Shown: positions 23,190 through 31,747 of the stretch, piece by piece
Layout: every line of letters begins with the position of its first letter
Position numbering within the stretch: position 1 is the stretch's first letter
Source of the DNA: a virus
Reading direction: 5' to 3' (one strand)
Length of the DNA: 64,000 bases
Virus record (IMG/VR): IMGVR_UViG_3300043803_000951
Coordinates: 1 to 64,000 of that record
Program-made: the position numbers and the translations under genes
The notes under the pieces: generated by a model
What the model was told of the DNA's origin: nothing
Database searches by the model: none
What the model saw: the letters and a program-made list of their open reading frames with translations, nothing else

Positions 23190-23407
23190 GTGAACAAAAA
23201 GCAGCCCTCACGAAGCCCTGGAGGTGCATACGCACTAAGCGTAATCAGGGCCACGGAGGGCAAAATTTGCTTGTCTAAACACAGGCCCAGAAAGCACCAC
23301 ACCTCCAGACCCAACGACCGCAGCTTGACGCTAAATTCCACAGATGCAAGGCTGGAGCTGCTGGATTTGCTGCGACAACATCTTGTCTGGACTTTGCAAA
23401 CTGACGG
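23190..23407. promoter_or_regulatory. Divergent intergenic region between terminase and head operons
   Basis: 218 bases with no recognisable gene between the leftward HNH/terminase operon and the rightward head operon. It must carry promoters both ways. It holds the nested hairpin at 23204-23261 and, on the rightward strand, a TTGACG at about 23324-23329. Confidence 0.45.
23204..23261 (-). terminator. Nested hairpin in the terminase-operon leader (attenuator candidate)
   Basis: Three nested arm pairs: GCCCTC 23204-23209 with GAGGGC 23256-23261, GCCCTG 23215-23220 with CAGGGC 23246-23251, and TACGC 23229-23233 with GCGTA 23239-23243. Read leftward it is followed by TGCTTTTTG just before the ATG at 23189, like an intrinsic terminator placed in a leader. 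Confidence 0.45.
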
Positions 23408-23722
23408 ATGCAGCCTTCCACCCCAGATATGAAGGATTTAGGCGAATCTTACGAAAAGACGGTTCCCATGCCGGAACCTTCTACGGACAATTCAAAGAAG
23501 AAGACCTACCCCAAGCTGTGCTTGCGCGACAAGACGCTGGCGGCGGTATTCGGCAAGGACTTGCCCAAGGTCGGAACCGAGATCGAGGGCGAAATCATGC
23601 TGAAGGTCACCGGCATCCGGGACGACGAATACGGCAAGAGCGTGGATTTCGACGTGGTTTCCATGGAGTTGGAGGGAGCTGAATCGGAGGAGGATTCCGA
23701 GGAAGATGGCCAAGAATCATAA
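23408..23722 (+). CDS. Capsid-staple-like / small head protein (104 aa)
   Basis: Sequence YPKLCLRDKTLAAVFGKDLP followed by VGTEIEGEIMLKVTGIRDD and VDFDVVSMEL has the beta-strand rhythm of phage capsid staple proteins, with an acidic tail. ATG 23408; ATG 23429 is an alternative. It opens the head operon. Its role is probably structural, but the assignment rests on pattern only. Confidence 0.5.
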   Translation: MQPSTPDMKDLGESYEKTVPMPEPSTDNSKKKTYPKLCLRDKTLAAVFGKDLPKVGTEIEGEIMLKVTGIRDDEYGKSVDFDVVSMELEGAESEEDSEEDGQES

Positions 23723-24059
23723 GATTCTGGTCCAGACCTCCAAGGATGGGTCGCTTGCCATCGGCATCCACGCATCCAAGTTGGTTCCTAAACGGGTAGC
23801 GAACAAGCTGGTATGGTCGCTTGCAGCCATCAACGAATTAGCGGGGTTCCTGATCGAACCAGTTCCGGGCGTCATAATCCGCCCGCGCATTGTTGTCCGT
23901 ATCGAGGGGCGAGCCTCGCGGCAGGCAATGGAAGCCTACGCAATCCACCTCGCACGTAACCGCAAGCTGTCCCTATGCTCGATCTCAAAGAACTTGAAAA
24001 GAAGGGTTATTCAGAAGAGGCCCTCAAGACCATCTTCCAAAAGGATACCCATGTCCTGA
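23706..24059 (+). CDS. Hypothetical protein overlapping portal start (117 aa)
   Basis: ATG 23706, overlapping the previous gene by 17 bases and the portal by 85. Basic C-terminus (KNLKRRVIQKRPSRPSSKR) encoded where the portal reading begins, so the overlapping end may be an extension without function. The N-terminal half (KILVQTSKDGSLAIGIHASK) is well ordered. Function unknown. Confidence 0.55.
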   Translation: MAKNHKILVQTSKDGSLAIGIHASKLVPKRVANKLVWSLAAINELAGFLIEPVPGVIIRPRIVVRIEGRASRQAMEAYAIHLARNRKLSLCSISKNLKRRVIQKRPSRPSSKRIPMS

Positions 24060-26440
24060 AGAAGTCCCACCCGAAGGTGGCCGAGCTGATTGATCTCCAC
24101 GTCAGCCGCATCGACGACGGGGTTCTCCGCTCCCTCCAGCGGTCCCGGGAGTTCTGGGCCATCGACAAGGCTTACGATGTCAGCCAGGACCAGATTCCCT
24201 ACACGTTGGTCAAGGGCCTCATCAGCAAGAACGTCGGCCCCGAGGAGCTGCTGAATGTCGCCAAGGACTGGGGGCTGGACCACATGCTCACCGGCAAGGC
24301 GGACGCCAACGGGAATCCGATTGGCTGTGACGGGAAGCGGTGCGACAAGGCGGCCCAAGCCTACGAGCTCCATCTCCCCACCTTCTTCACCATCTACGTG
24401 CCGTTGGTGATGGCCTACCACAAAGCCCGGTGGGCCAAGCTGTTCAATGATCGCAACGTGGACCCGCTCTACAAGCTGGAGCCCACGATGCTGTCGATGA
24501 AGCGGAAGCTGCAAACCCGCATCATCACCTCCCGAATTCGGCGGATGACGCAGGACATGGGCTACCAAGCCTACGAGCGGGATTCCATCCACAACAGCCT
24601 CCTCTACGGCGTGTGCATGAACTTCGCCGAGGACTCCTGGTTCTCTGAAAAGCACGTCTTTAACGGTAAAGAAACAGTAACCAAGTCGGGCATCCCGTTC
24701 ACCATCCCCCACCCGGGCCGGACTTTCTGGGACCTGACCAAGCCGCTCCATACCCTCAACACCGATTCGGGTGTCAGCTATGCCGGATACTGGACCATCC
24801 AGCGTCTGATAGATGTCAATGCCGAGCCGGCCTACTGGAACAAAGAGAAGATCGAGATTGGCTCGAACTCCAAGTGGCGCTCCTCCGGGCTCTTCCAGCT
24901 CTATCAGGAGCTTTACCCCTGTGCGGCCAAGTTCCCGGACAAGCTGATCGGGCCTCAGAACGACCGAATCCAGGAAGCCTTCCGCTACAACTACTCGTCC
25001 GACAAGGATTCCGCCATCGACGTGACGGTGATGTTCCACCGCATCATCCCGAAGGATTGGGGCCTGTATGACTACGACCGCCCGGTGTGGCATCGCTTCG
25101 TCTACGCCGGCTGCAAGGTCATCCACGTCAAGCCGTTCCCATATTGCCCGGCCAACGTCTACCAATACGACGCTGACGGGAACCGGGGCCGGGTCACCGG
25201 CATCGGCCTTGAGCTGCTTCCGTATCAGGACCACATGGGCAACCTGTTGTCCCAATACCTGCTGTCGGTGAAGAAGAACCTGACCCGCATCGTCGCCTAC
25301 GATCAGGACATCCTCTCCAAGGACACCATCGACACCATCCGCAACGACGCGGAGAACGCCCTGCGTGGCATCCAGTTCGTCCCCTACGACGCCCGGGAGC
25401 TTCGCAACATGGGCAAGGGCGGGGTCGGTGAGGCCCTCACTCCCCTTCCGCTCCAGCCCCAGTCAACCCAGGAAGTCCTGAACGCCGTGACAGCCCTGCT
25501 GTCGATGGTGGAACGGGCGCTCGGGTTTTCCCCGCAGGAAATCGGAGCCTCAGCTTCCCATCAACAGTCCGCCACGGAGGTCATCACGATCTCCAACAAC
25601 ACCTCCCAACGCCTCCAGCTCACCGGCTCCTATATCGACGAGGCGATGGCAGCCCGGGCGAAGATGCTATACGAGGCGATGCTGGCCTACGATTCCGACG
25701 AGGTGCTGGCAGAAGTAGCCGACCTCACTGAAGATGGGGCGAAGATTCTCAAGGAGATGGGCTTTGAGCTGGAAGAGGACGGAACCCACTCGGTTGGTGT
25801 CCGCGGTCCCAAGTCCGCCCTCATCCTTGAAGGCATCGGCATGTTTAAGGACCCGTCCGGCCGCATCAACGAGCCAAAGGTGGCTGAGCTGATGACAACC
25901 TTCTTCGACCGGATGCTGAGCAACCAAGCCATCGTCCAGACCGTCGGCGTGAAGTTCCTGTTCGACCGGTTCAACGACATCACCCAATGGTTCCAGCTCC
26001 CGGTGGACTTCCGCCTCCCGAGCAACTTCAAGGACCCGAACGCCGCCGAGAACCAGCAGCAGGCCCAGGAAGCCCAAGCCCAACAGCAGCAAGCCGCTAT
26101 GCAGGCAATGCAGCAGATCGCCGCCGAGGTCAGCCAGCAGGTGGTGGGTCAGGCCCTCCAACAGGCTGGCCAGCAGATTCAGGAAGCTGTGGCTGTCCCG
26201 CTGGCTGAGAAGCAGGCCCAGCTTGAACAGGCCCTCATGGGCATCATGCAGCAAGTCCAGCCCACCCAGCAGGCCCTTGCCCAGATTGCCCAGCAGATGC
26301 AGGTGGACCAGCAAGCCAACCAGCAAGCCATCACGCAGGTTGCCGGCGTCACAGCTTCCCAGCAGGGGCAGATTGACCAGATTGCCGGGGTGCTTAAGGG
26401 GATTGACCAGACGATTACCGGGCAAGCCCCGATGCAATGA
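23975..26440 (+). CDS. Portal protein
   Basis: 821 residues, in the range of podovirus portals. The N-terminal half carries a helical clip/wing region (MKRKLQTRIITSRIRRMTQD). The region LLPYQDHMGNLLSQYLLSVK is typical of the portal crown-to-stem transition. The last 130 residues are Gln-rich and helical, with long coiled-coil character. Portals form the dodecameric ring through which DNA enters and leaves the head. Position before a scaffold-like and a capsid gene supports the call. Confidence 0.85.
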   Translation: MLDLKELEKKGYSEEALKTIFQKDTHVLKKSHPKVAELIDLHVSRIDDGVLRSLQRSREFWAIDKAYDVSQDQIPYTLVKGLISKNVGPEELLNVAKDWGLDHMLTGKADANGNPIGCDGKRCDKAAQAYELHLPTFFTIYVPLVMAYHKARWAKLFNDRNVDPLYKLEPTMLSMKRKLQTRIITSRIRRMTQDMGYQAYERDSIHNSLLYGVCMNFAEDSWFSEKHVFNGKETVTKSGIPFTIPHPGRTFWDLTKPLHTLNTDSGVSYAGYWTIQRLIDVNAEPAYWNKEKIEIGSNSKWRSSGLFQLYQELYPCAAKFPDKLIGPQNDRIQEAFRYNYSSDKDSAIDVTVMFHRIIPKDWGLYDYDRPVWHRFVYAGCKVIHVKPFPYCPANVYQYDADGNRGRVTGIGLELLPYQDHMGNLLSQYLLSVKKNLTRIVAYDQDILSKDTIDTIRNDAENALRGIQFVPYDARELRNMGKGGVGEALTPLPLQPQSTQEVLNAVTALLSMVERALGFSPQEIGASASHQQSATEVITISNNTSQRLQLTGSYIDEAMAARAKMLYEAMLAYDSDEVLAEVADLTEDGAKILKEMGFELEEDGTHSVGVRGPKSALILEGIGMFKDPSGRINEPKVAELMTTFFDRMLSNQAIVQTVGVKFLFDRFNDITQWFQLPVDFRLPSNFKDPNAAENQQQAQEAQAQQQQAAMQAMQQIAAEVSQQVVGQALQQAGQQIQEAVAVPLAEKQAQLEQALMGIMQQVQPTQQALAQIAQQMQVDQQANQQAITQVAGVTASQQGQIDQIAGVLKGIDQTITGQAPMQ

Positions 26441-26742
26441 TAACCGTCAAGAAGCGGGAGCTTACAAGGTCCTCAACCGACCCCATCCAGATGTGGTTGG
26501 CGGAGGACGCAGCCTTCAAGTTCCGGGCAGTCCTCGCGGGCAGGATAGCAGAGCTGGAAGCTGAGTTCGTAAACGAGTCCATGAGATGGTCCACGAAGCT
26601 CGTTTCCGGTGAGGTTCCCCAGAGCGCCCAAAGTAAATTGAGCCTTGCAACTCGCTATCAGATAGCCCTAGATGTCCTCAACGAAATGGGCCAAGCAGAC
26701 GCGCCCATGAGCCATGTAACGCTGGAATTGCCGTATGCCTGA
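26437..26742 (+). CDS. Hypothetical protein (101 aa) between portal and scaffold
   Basis: ATGA overlap with the portal and an eight-base overlap with the scaffold ATG. Helical in the middle (AFKFRAVLAGRIAELEAEF). Possibly a head-assembly accessory; no family recognised. Confidence 0.55.
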   Translation: MITVKKRELTRSSTDPIQMWLAEDAAFKFRAVLAGRIAELEAEFVNESMRWSTKLVSGEVPQSAQSKLSLATRYQIALDVLNEMGQADAPMSHVTLELPYA

Positions 26743-28141
26743 TCCTATCGAAGCCGCAGCCGAATCAAAGATCGCCACTACCCCGCCCGCCGAGGAAAAA
26801 CCAAAGGTCCGGGAGACACGCGAGGAGGCCGCCGGGAAAGCCGTGAACGCAGCACGGTCCCTGTTCAGCCGGATGAACAACGCCCCCGAGGAGAAGAAGG
26901 AAGACGATAAGCCCGTCGAGCCCAAGGCTGAAAAGAAAGCCGAGGCGCCCAAGGCTGAGAAGAAGGAACAGCCACCCGAGGAAGAGAAGGTGGTCAAGCG
27001 CAAGGCCAAGAAGGAGACGAAGGAAGATTTGGTGGATGCCCTTGCTGAGGCCCAGAAGCCCCTTGTAGAGGCCATCCGAAAGCAATCCGAGAAGGCAGCC
27101 CCGGAGAAGCCCGAGGCCGCCAAGCCCCAGCTCAGCAAGTCCGACGAGAAGATGGTCGCCCGGCTCAAGAAGCTGGAGGAGATCAATCCCAACTACAAGG
27201 AGGCGTCCAAGGCATTCCTGGACTTCAAGGAGAAGGAACGCGCCTACCAAGCCGAGTGGGAGAAGCGCAACCCGGACAGCGAGTTCGAGCCGGATGACGA
27301 TTCCCATTCCCGTTTCTACGAGAAGAACGAGCCGCAGGTGGACGAGGAGGATTTCGAGGAAGCCAAGGAAGCCCTTATCCGCGAGCAGGCCGAGAAATCC
27401 GTCGAGGAGCGTGTCCGTAAGGAGCTTGAGCCCGTCCGGCGCAAGCAGCAGGAGGACACCGCCAAGGCATCCGCAGCCCCGAAGATCGAGAAGACATTGG
27501 TGGAAATTGGTCGCAATGCCGCCGCCGCCATCGACCCTGAATTCGCCAAGCTCAAGGACCTGAGCAAGTTGGCCGAGGAAGACCCCATTGCCGCGGAGAT
27601 TCTCACGGAGTCCGCAAATCGCTGGTTCCCGCTGGCTCAAGGCGCATCTCTGCTCTACTCCGGCCATCCAGCCGATGCCTCCAACCCAGTGTTCCAAGCT
27701 GTTGGCGAGCTGGTCAGCAGCCTTGAGGAGCAGATTTCCTCCATGGATGCCGACGACCAAGTGCGCGACGGCAAGCGGTTCGCCACCATCTCCGCCTATT
27801 CCAAGATGGACGACCGCCAGCGTGCCCGCCACTGGTATATCGGTGAGAACGAAGTCGTCGAGTTTGTCAACAAACGGATGGCTTATGAGGCCAAGGAAAC
27901 CTACGCCGCCGAGGTAAAACGGGCCGATGCACTGGCCAAGCGCCGTGGGTATGTCCAGAATACGGCACCAAATGCTTCCCGATCCACCACCCCAAAACAG
28001 GAGGGTAAGCCGCCCCAGCAGCCCTACGAGCAGCGTTCCGTCCGGGTGGGTGGCTCAGGCGCACCCCCACCAGCCCCGTCCGCTGGGGAGTCCGAGGCGC
28101 TAAAAGGCAAGGGCGGCTTCGCAAAGAAGTTCGGCTGGTGA
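26735..28141 (+). CDS. Scaffolding protein candidate
   Basis: 468 residues, dominated by charged coiled coil (for example PKAEKKAEAPKAEKKEQPPE) and low in hydrophobic residues, as in phage scaffolds. A compact segment (about 300-400, WFPLAQGASLLYSGHPADAS) probably binds the coat. The C-terminal basic tail (LKGKGGFAKKFGW) is typical of coat-contact ends. It lies directly between portal and capsid genes. Scaffold function is inferred from position and composition. Confidence 0.75.
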   Translation: MPDPIEAAAESKIATTPPAEEKPKVRETREEAAGKAVNAARSLFSRMNNAPEEKKEDDKPVEPKAEKKAEAPKAEKKEQPPEEEKVVKRKAKKETKEDLVDALAEAQKPLVEAIRKQSEKAAPEKPEAAKPQLSKSDEKMVARLKKLEEINPNYKEASKAFLDFKEKERAYQAEWEKRNPDSEFEPDDDSHSRFYEKNEPQVDEEDFEEAKEALIREQAEKSVEERVRKELEPVRRKQQEDTAKASAAPKIEKTLVEIGRNAAAAIDPEFAKLKDLSKLAEEDPIAAEILTESANRWFPLAQGASLLYSGHPADASNPVFQAVGELVSSLEEQISSMDADDQVRDGKRFATISAYSKMDDRQRARHWYIGENEVVEFVNKRMAYEAKETYAAEVKRADALAKRRGYVQNTAPNASRSTTPKQEGKPPQQPYEQRSVRVGGSGAPPPAPSAGESEALKGKGGFAKKFGW

Positions 28142-28147
28142 AAAGTG

Positions 28148-28165
28148 GGTCCTGTAACAAGGACC
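28148..28165 (+). promoter_or_regulatory. Hairpin over the capsid-gene ribosome-binding site
   Basis: GGTCCT, six-base loop, AGGACC: a perfect six-base stem. The AAGGA Shine-Dalgarno sequence lies in the right arm and starts 10 bases before ATG 28170. It could tune capsid translation. Confidence 0.5.
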
Positions 28166-28169
28166 TACT

Positions 28170-29897
28170 ATGGCTGATTATTTCGAGAAGTGCTCTCCGC
28201 TGCTGCGGACCGATTACGATTCGTGCGGTGGCCTGACGCTGTGCAACGTCGCCCCCGTTTCGGATACCCAACTGGACTCCATCTTCACGGACGGCGGTGG
28301 CCGCTTCCGTGGCATCGGCACCCTGCTAGAAGCCGACATGATGGGCAAGGCGTGTCAGGTTGAAGAGAATGCTCTCTACAACTTCATCATCGCCAACGTC
28401 GAGTCCTACCAGACCGCAGTGAAGGCGAACAAGCGCCTCAACTCCGGCATCACCGAGGTTGAACCGTTCCTGCGCGTCCGCCGCAAGGGCATCATCAACA
28501 ACCTGTTCTGGTCCGTGAAGACCGCCACCAACGGCTCCGTGAGCGTCAATGGCACCACCGCCGATGCGTTCTTCGACCTCCAGTCCCAGACCTCCATCCC
28601 CTCGGATGTCGCCTGGTTCGCCGTGGGTGACGAAATCATGATCTCCGGCAAGTCCACCGCCGGCCTCGCTACCCGCACCAACTGGCGCGTCGTATACTCG
28701 AAGATTCAGGGCGATTACGTCCGCGTGTATGTGAAGTCCCGCAATACCGGTTCGGCCCTCGCGTCCGGCAAGCTGGAGTTCCCCACCGCAGGCGTCGCCA
28801 TCACGCTGGCCAACAACAGCTCGCCCTACGAGTCCCGCTGCAACAACCTGCCGCGCCTCAACACCACCAGCGATTACCTCATCTGGCTCCAGAACAGCCG
28901 CTGGTCGATCTGCAACGACGAGCACACCCAGAAGTTCCGCAAGTATCTCCTGGAGAACAACCCGCTCTACCGGGAATACTACAACGTGGAAGAGGGCGAA
29001 TACAACCGGCAGGTCCTCACCGACTTCCGGAACAAGCTCACCCACTCCTTCCTGTTCGGCAAGAAGGACGCTAACCAGACCGAATCCCTCTGGCCGAATC
29101 TGGAGCAGATCAACTCCGGCTCCGATCAGGTGTTCGGGGAATACATCTACCTCCCGGGAATCGAAGGCCGCTGCGTTGAGCGCCGCGCCTACTCTCAGGG
29201 TGTGTATGAGCAGTTGGCTGATTGCGGTCGCGTGCTGGACCTCCAGGGTGACATGATTAACTGGCCCGAACTTCAGGACTACATCTACACGATGTATCGT
29301 ATCCGGAAGTCCAACGGCCTCCAGAGCAAGATCATCGAGATCGTCACGGATTCGGCGTTCCGGCAGTTGTTCGTCAAGGGCCTCTACCAGTATCTCCGTA
29401 GCCAATACGGCGGCGATCTGCGTGTCCAAGCGAACTTCCCGGCGTTCCCGAAGGCCGAGAAGACCCCGCTGGGCTTCCTGTTTACTGACTTCGAGCTGGA
29501 TTACCCGGCCGGCGTCACGCTGCGTGTCGTCTCCCATGAGTCCTTCGACGACATCGTTAACGCCCACACCCGCGAGTCCGCTGCGCTGTCCAATTCTGGC
29601 CGGTGGTTGTGGATTCTGGCATGGGACACCATTGAAATGGGCGTCATTGACTCTCGCTACCGCGATCTGTCCAGCGGTGGGATTGAGGACCTTGCGCGCA
29701 TAAATGGGGACTACTTTTGTAGGATGGATAATCCCGTGCGTTCCATCCGGCACTATTTGCTGAAGTGGACTACAAATGTGTCATGCCCAGCAGCTTCGCT
29801 GATCCTGGAGAACTTTGCGTTCCAGACCCCGGAAAGCGAGTTCAAGGTTGGTTCTTATTCGGACGTGAAGGGTAACGACCCTAGCAACGACGCCTAA
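28170..29897 (+). CDS. Major capsid protein
   Basis: 575 residues. The position after scaffold, the strong ribosome-binding site and the terminator immediately after it identify the major head protein. The N-terminus is helical, followed by a beta-rich insertion (about 105-215) and a long alpha/beta core. The length suits a HK97-fold capsid with an inserted domain, but I cannot verify the fold. The codon choice resembles that of the portal gene. Abundance would be high. Confidence 0.85.
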   Translation: MADYFEKCSPLLRTDYDSCGGLTLCNVAPVSDTQLDSIFTDGGGRFRGIGTLLEADMMGKACQVEENALYNFIIANVESYQTAVKANKRLNSGITEVEPFLRVRRKGIINNLFWSVKTATNGSVSVNGTTADAFFDLQSQTSIPSDVAWFAVGDEIMISGKSTAGLATRTNWRVVYSKIQGDYVRVYVKSRNTGSALASGKLEFPTAGVAITLANNSSPYESRCNNLPRLNTTSDYLIWLQNSRWSICNDEHTQKFRKYLLENNPLYREYYNVEEGEYNRQVLTDFRNKLTHSFLFGKKDANQTESLWPNLEQINSGSDQVFGEYIYLPGIEGRCVERRAYSQGVYEQLADCGRVLDLQGDMINWPELQDYIYTMYRIRKSNGLQSKIIEIVTDSAFRQLFVKGLYQYLRSQYGGDLRVQANFPAFPKAEKTPLGFLFTDFELDYPAGVTLRVVSHESFDDIVNAHTRESAALSNSGRWLWILAWDTIEMGVIDSRYRDLSSGGIEDLARINGDYFCRMDNPVRSIRHYLLKWTTNVSCPAASLILENFAFQTPESEFKVGSYSDVKGNDPSNDA

Positions 29898-29920
29898 GAA
29901 TCTCAGCTAGACTGAGCGAC

Positions 29921-29948
29921 AGCCCTCGGCGAAAGCCGGGGGCTTTTT
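29921..29948 (+). terminator. Rho-independent terminator after the capsid gene
   Basis: AGCCCTCGGC, GAAA loop, GCCGGGGGCT then TTTTTG. One G-U wobble in a ten-base stem. It would reduce read-through from the head operon into the HNH gene and later genes. Confidence 0.9.
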
Positions 29949-29986
29949 GTTTGACTCCAAATGGGTTTCAGAACAACGCTGCGCCA

Positions 29987-30712
29987 GTGGAATCTCAGTC
30001 TATTTTGGAAAGTAAATCAGCGAAGAAGGATTACAATAAGGCGTGGCTTGAAAAGGTTCGAGGAGACGAAAAGCTGAGGCTGGCATTGAAGTCCAAAAAG
30101 CAGTGGAACTACATCAAGCGAAGGATTGACGAAGACGGAGACGCAATCGGAGCTGACGAGTTCAGGACACCAGACGGACTCATTTACTACGCGGCCGGAA
30201 TGTTGGTGCTCATTAAGGCGATTCGGGATCACAAGGAATTCATGCGGGAGCGCGACAAGTTGATTCGTAGGCGGAAATACGCGGAGCGGATTAAGAATCC
30301 TGAGTGGCTGGATCGTCGCAGGAAAAGAACCAACGCATACCAGAAGAAGATGCGGGCTGAGTCGGCGCATCACAAGATCGCTGGAGTTCTTAGAATTAGG
30401 CTGTGCAATGTGGTTCGTTGCCACGGCGGCAAGAAGCTCACCTCCACAGTGGCCCTCCTCGGCTGCTCAATCGAGGACCTCAAACTCCACCTCGAATCCC
30501 AATTCAAACCCGGGATGACTTGGGAGAATTACGGCCGGAAGAAGGGAATCCAGTGCTGGGAGATAGACCACATCCTCCCCTGCGCCTCGTTCGACCTGAC
30601 CGACCCGGAGCAGCAGAAGCGATGCTTCAACTACACGAACCTCCAACCCCTGTGGGCGAAGGACAACCAATCCAAATCCTCGTCGCTCCCTGCGAATCCC
30701 GCTTGCCTATAA
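29987..30712 (+). CDS. HNH endonuclease inserted between capsid and tail genes
   Basis: 241 residues from GTG 29987 (TTG 29951 is in frame and also possible). The C-terminal domain (LHLESQFKPGMTWENYG, then WEIDHILPCASFD and LQPLWAKDNQSK) is the same type as the HNH nuclease at 12950. The first 150 residues are basic and helical with unusual base composition, visibly richer in A and T than neighbours. This suggests a recently arrived mobile nuclease placed just after the capsid terminator. Confidence 0.8.
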   Translation: MESQSILESKSAKKDYNKAWLEKVRGDEKLRLALKSKKQWNYIKRRIDEDGDAIGADEFRTPDGLIYYAAGMLVLIKAIRDHKEFMRERDKLIRRRKYAERIKNPEWLDRRRKRTNAYQKKMRAESAHHKIAGVLRIRLCNVVRCHGGKKLTSTVALLGCSIEDLKLHLESQFKPGMTWENYGRKKGIQCWEIDHILPCASFDLTDPEQQKRCFNYTNLQPLWAKDNQSKSSSLPANPACL

Positions 30713-30752
30713 CGATAAAGCGTAGGAGGCTTCCTGCCGGAGGTTCAACCCA

Positions 30753-31091
30753 ATGGCACTCGACATAGAAAATCTAGGATCAACCGGAGTAGCGGTTGTT
30801 GAAACCCGTGTAGACAGGACCACTGTGGACCCGGCTGTGGATGGGATTCCAAATGTGACCCACCAGGCCACTATCGGGCTTCAGGGCCTTGTGCTGCTGG
30901 GGACAGGAACCTTGCTCAAGGGGAACTATTGCAAGATTCGGGTCATCACGGCCGCAACCTTCAGCGTGGTTGTTGGCCACAAGCTGGACGGGACGTTCAC
31001 CGGGGTTGCATTCCCTGTCGGCTTTGAGATCGAGGGCCACTTCACCCAGCTTGCCCTGAGCGGCGGGTCCGTTGTCGTTTACAAAGCCTGA
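30753..31091 (+). CDS. Hypothetical structural protein (112 aa)
   Basis: GGAGG at the correct distance from ATG 30753. The sequence is beta-rich with repeated hydrophobic/Gly pattern (LLGTGTLLKGNYCKIRVI), as in small phage decoration or tail-interface proteins. No family identified. Confidence 0.55.
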   Translation: MALDIENLGSTGVAVVETRVDRTTVDPAVDGIPNVTHQATIGLQGLVLLGTGTLLKGNYCKIRVITAATFSVVVGHKLDGTFTGVAFPVGFEIEGHFTQLALSGGSVVVYKA

Positions 31092-31105
31092 TAACCCAAA
31101 CCATT

Positions 31106-31375
31106 ATGGCTCCACAGAACCAGAATGATGCACTGGACTCCGCGATGAGGCGGCTGGACTCACTGCAATCGTGTCTCAACGGGATTCTGGCGGAGAACGT
31201 CCGAACTAACACGATCCTTGAGAAGGTTGTCCAGCCAAAGCTGGACTTGGTGGACAAGCATGAGGGATTCCTGAACAGGGCTTGGGGCTGGCTGGTGGGG
31301 CTTTCGGTTGGAAGCGGGATGATTGGGGCCAAGGCCGCCAAGACGTTTGGGCTGTTGGGGGACACACACAAATGA
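31106..31375 (+). CDS. XhlA/holin-like membrane protein (89 aa)
   Basis: An N-terminal coiled coil (LDSAMRRLDSLQSCLNGIL) followed by one transmembrane helix (WGWLVGLSVGSGMIGAK, about 61-77) and a short tail. This layout matches XhlA-type lysis proteins that associate with the membrane next to a holin. No Shine-Dalgarno is visible. No endolysin was found nearby, so the lysis assignment is provisional. Confidence 0.5.
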   Translation: MAPQNQNDALDSAMRRLDSLQSCLNGILAENVRTNTILEKVVQPKLDLVDKHEGFLNRAWGWLVGLSVGSGMIGAKAAKTFGLLGDTHK

Positions 31376-31743
31376 GCGAACAATCTTCAGGGCCGTTCAA
31401 GAACCAGGACTGGGGGCTTAAATTCCGCGACAAGTGGTCGTGCAAGGTCACGATGGACTGCATTCGTGCGAATGCAGAAGCCATTGCTGCGCTGATTGAG
31501 CCGATGCTTAACGGGGTTCCTCCTAGTGGGACGGCAAGTGGCGACCTGAAGGGAACGTATCCAAGCCCGCGGATTGACTCGATTGTTGGCTACGACGGTC
31601 ATGGTATTGTTCTCTCTAGGGGCGCATTCTTCATCTACGACATCAGCAGTGGATTCTACCATAGGCTCTACATCGACTCGGACGAGACTGGGTTCCCGCA
31701 GACAATCCTTGGCCCGGCAAAGACTTACGCAGAAATCATCTGA
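31372..31743 (+). CDS. Tail-fibre-like small protein (123 aa)
   Basis: ATGA overlap selects ATG 31372. Residues about 51-60 (GTASGDLKGTYPSPRID) carry the glycine-proline linker typical of phage tail-fibre proteins, followed by a beta-rich end. Possibly an adaptor between tail and spike, because it sits just before the large tailspike gene. Confidence 0.6.
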   Translation: MSEQSSGPFKNQDWGLKFRDKWSCKVTMDCIRANAEAIAALIEPMLNGVPPSGTASGDLKGTYPSPRIDSIVGYDGHGIVLSRGAFFIYDISSGFYHRLYIDSDETGFPQTILGPAKTYAEII

Positions 31744-31747
31744 TCCC

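Noticed and set aside
24011-25255. 414-codon leftward open frame opposite the portal
   Set aside because: Antisense shadow of the portal gene: composition mirrors it, there is no ribosome-binding site, and no domain can be seen.
26040-26440. Repeat array or CRISPR in the portal 3' region
   Set aside because: The repeated CAGCAG-type bases encode a Gln-rich helix; no regular spacer length.
26765-27832. 355-codon leftward frame opposite the scaffold-like gene
   Set aside because: Leu/Gly-rich complement of a Glu/Lys-rich coiled coil; a typical shadow.
28326-29753. 475-codon leftward frame opposite the capsid gene
   Set aside because: Produced by the GC-rich third codon positions of the capsid gene; sequence is Val/Leu/Gly-rich with no domain.
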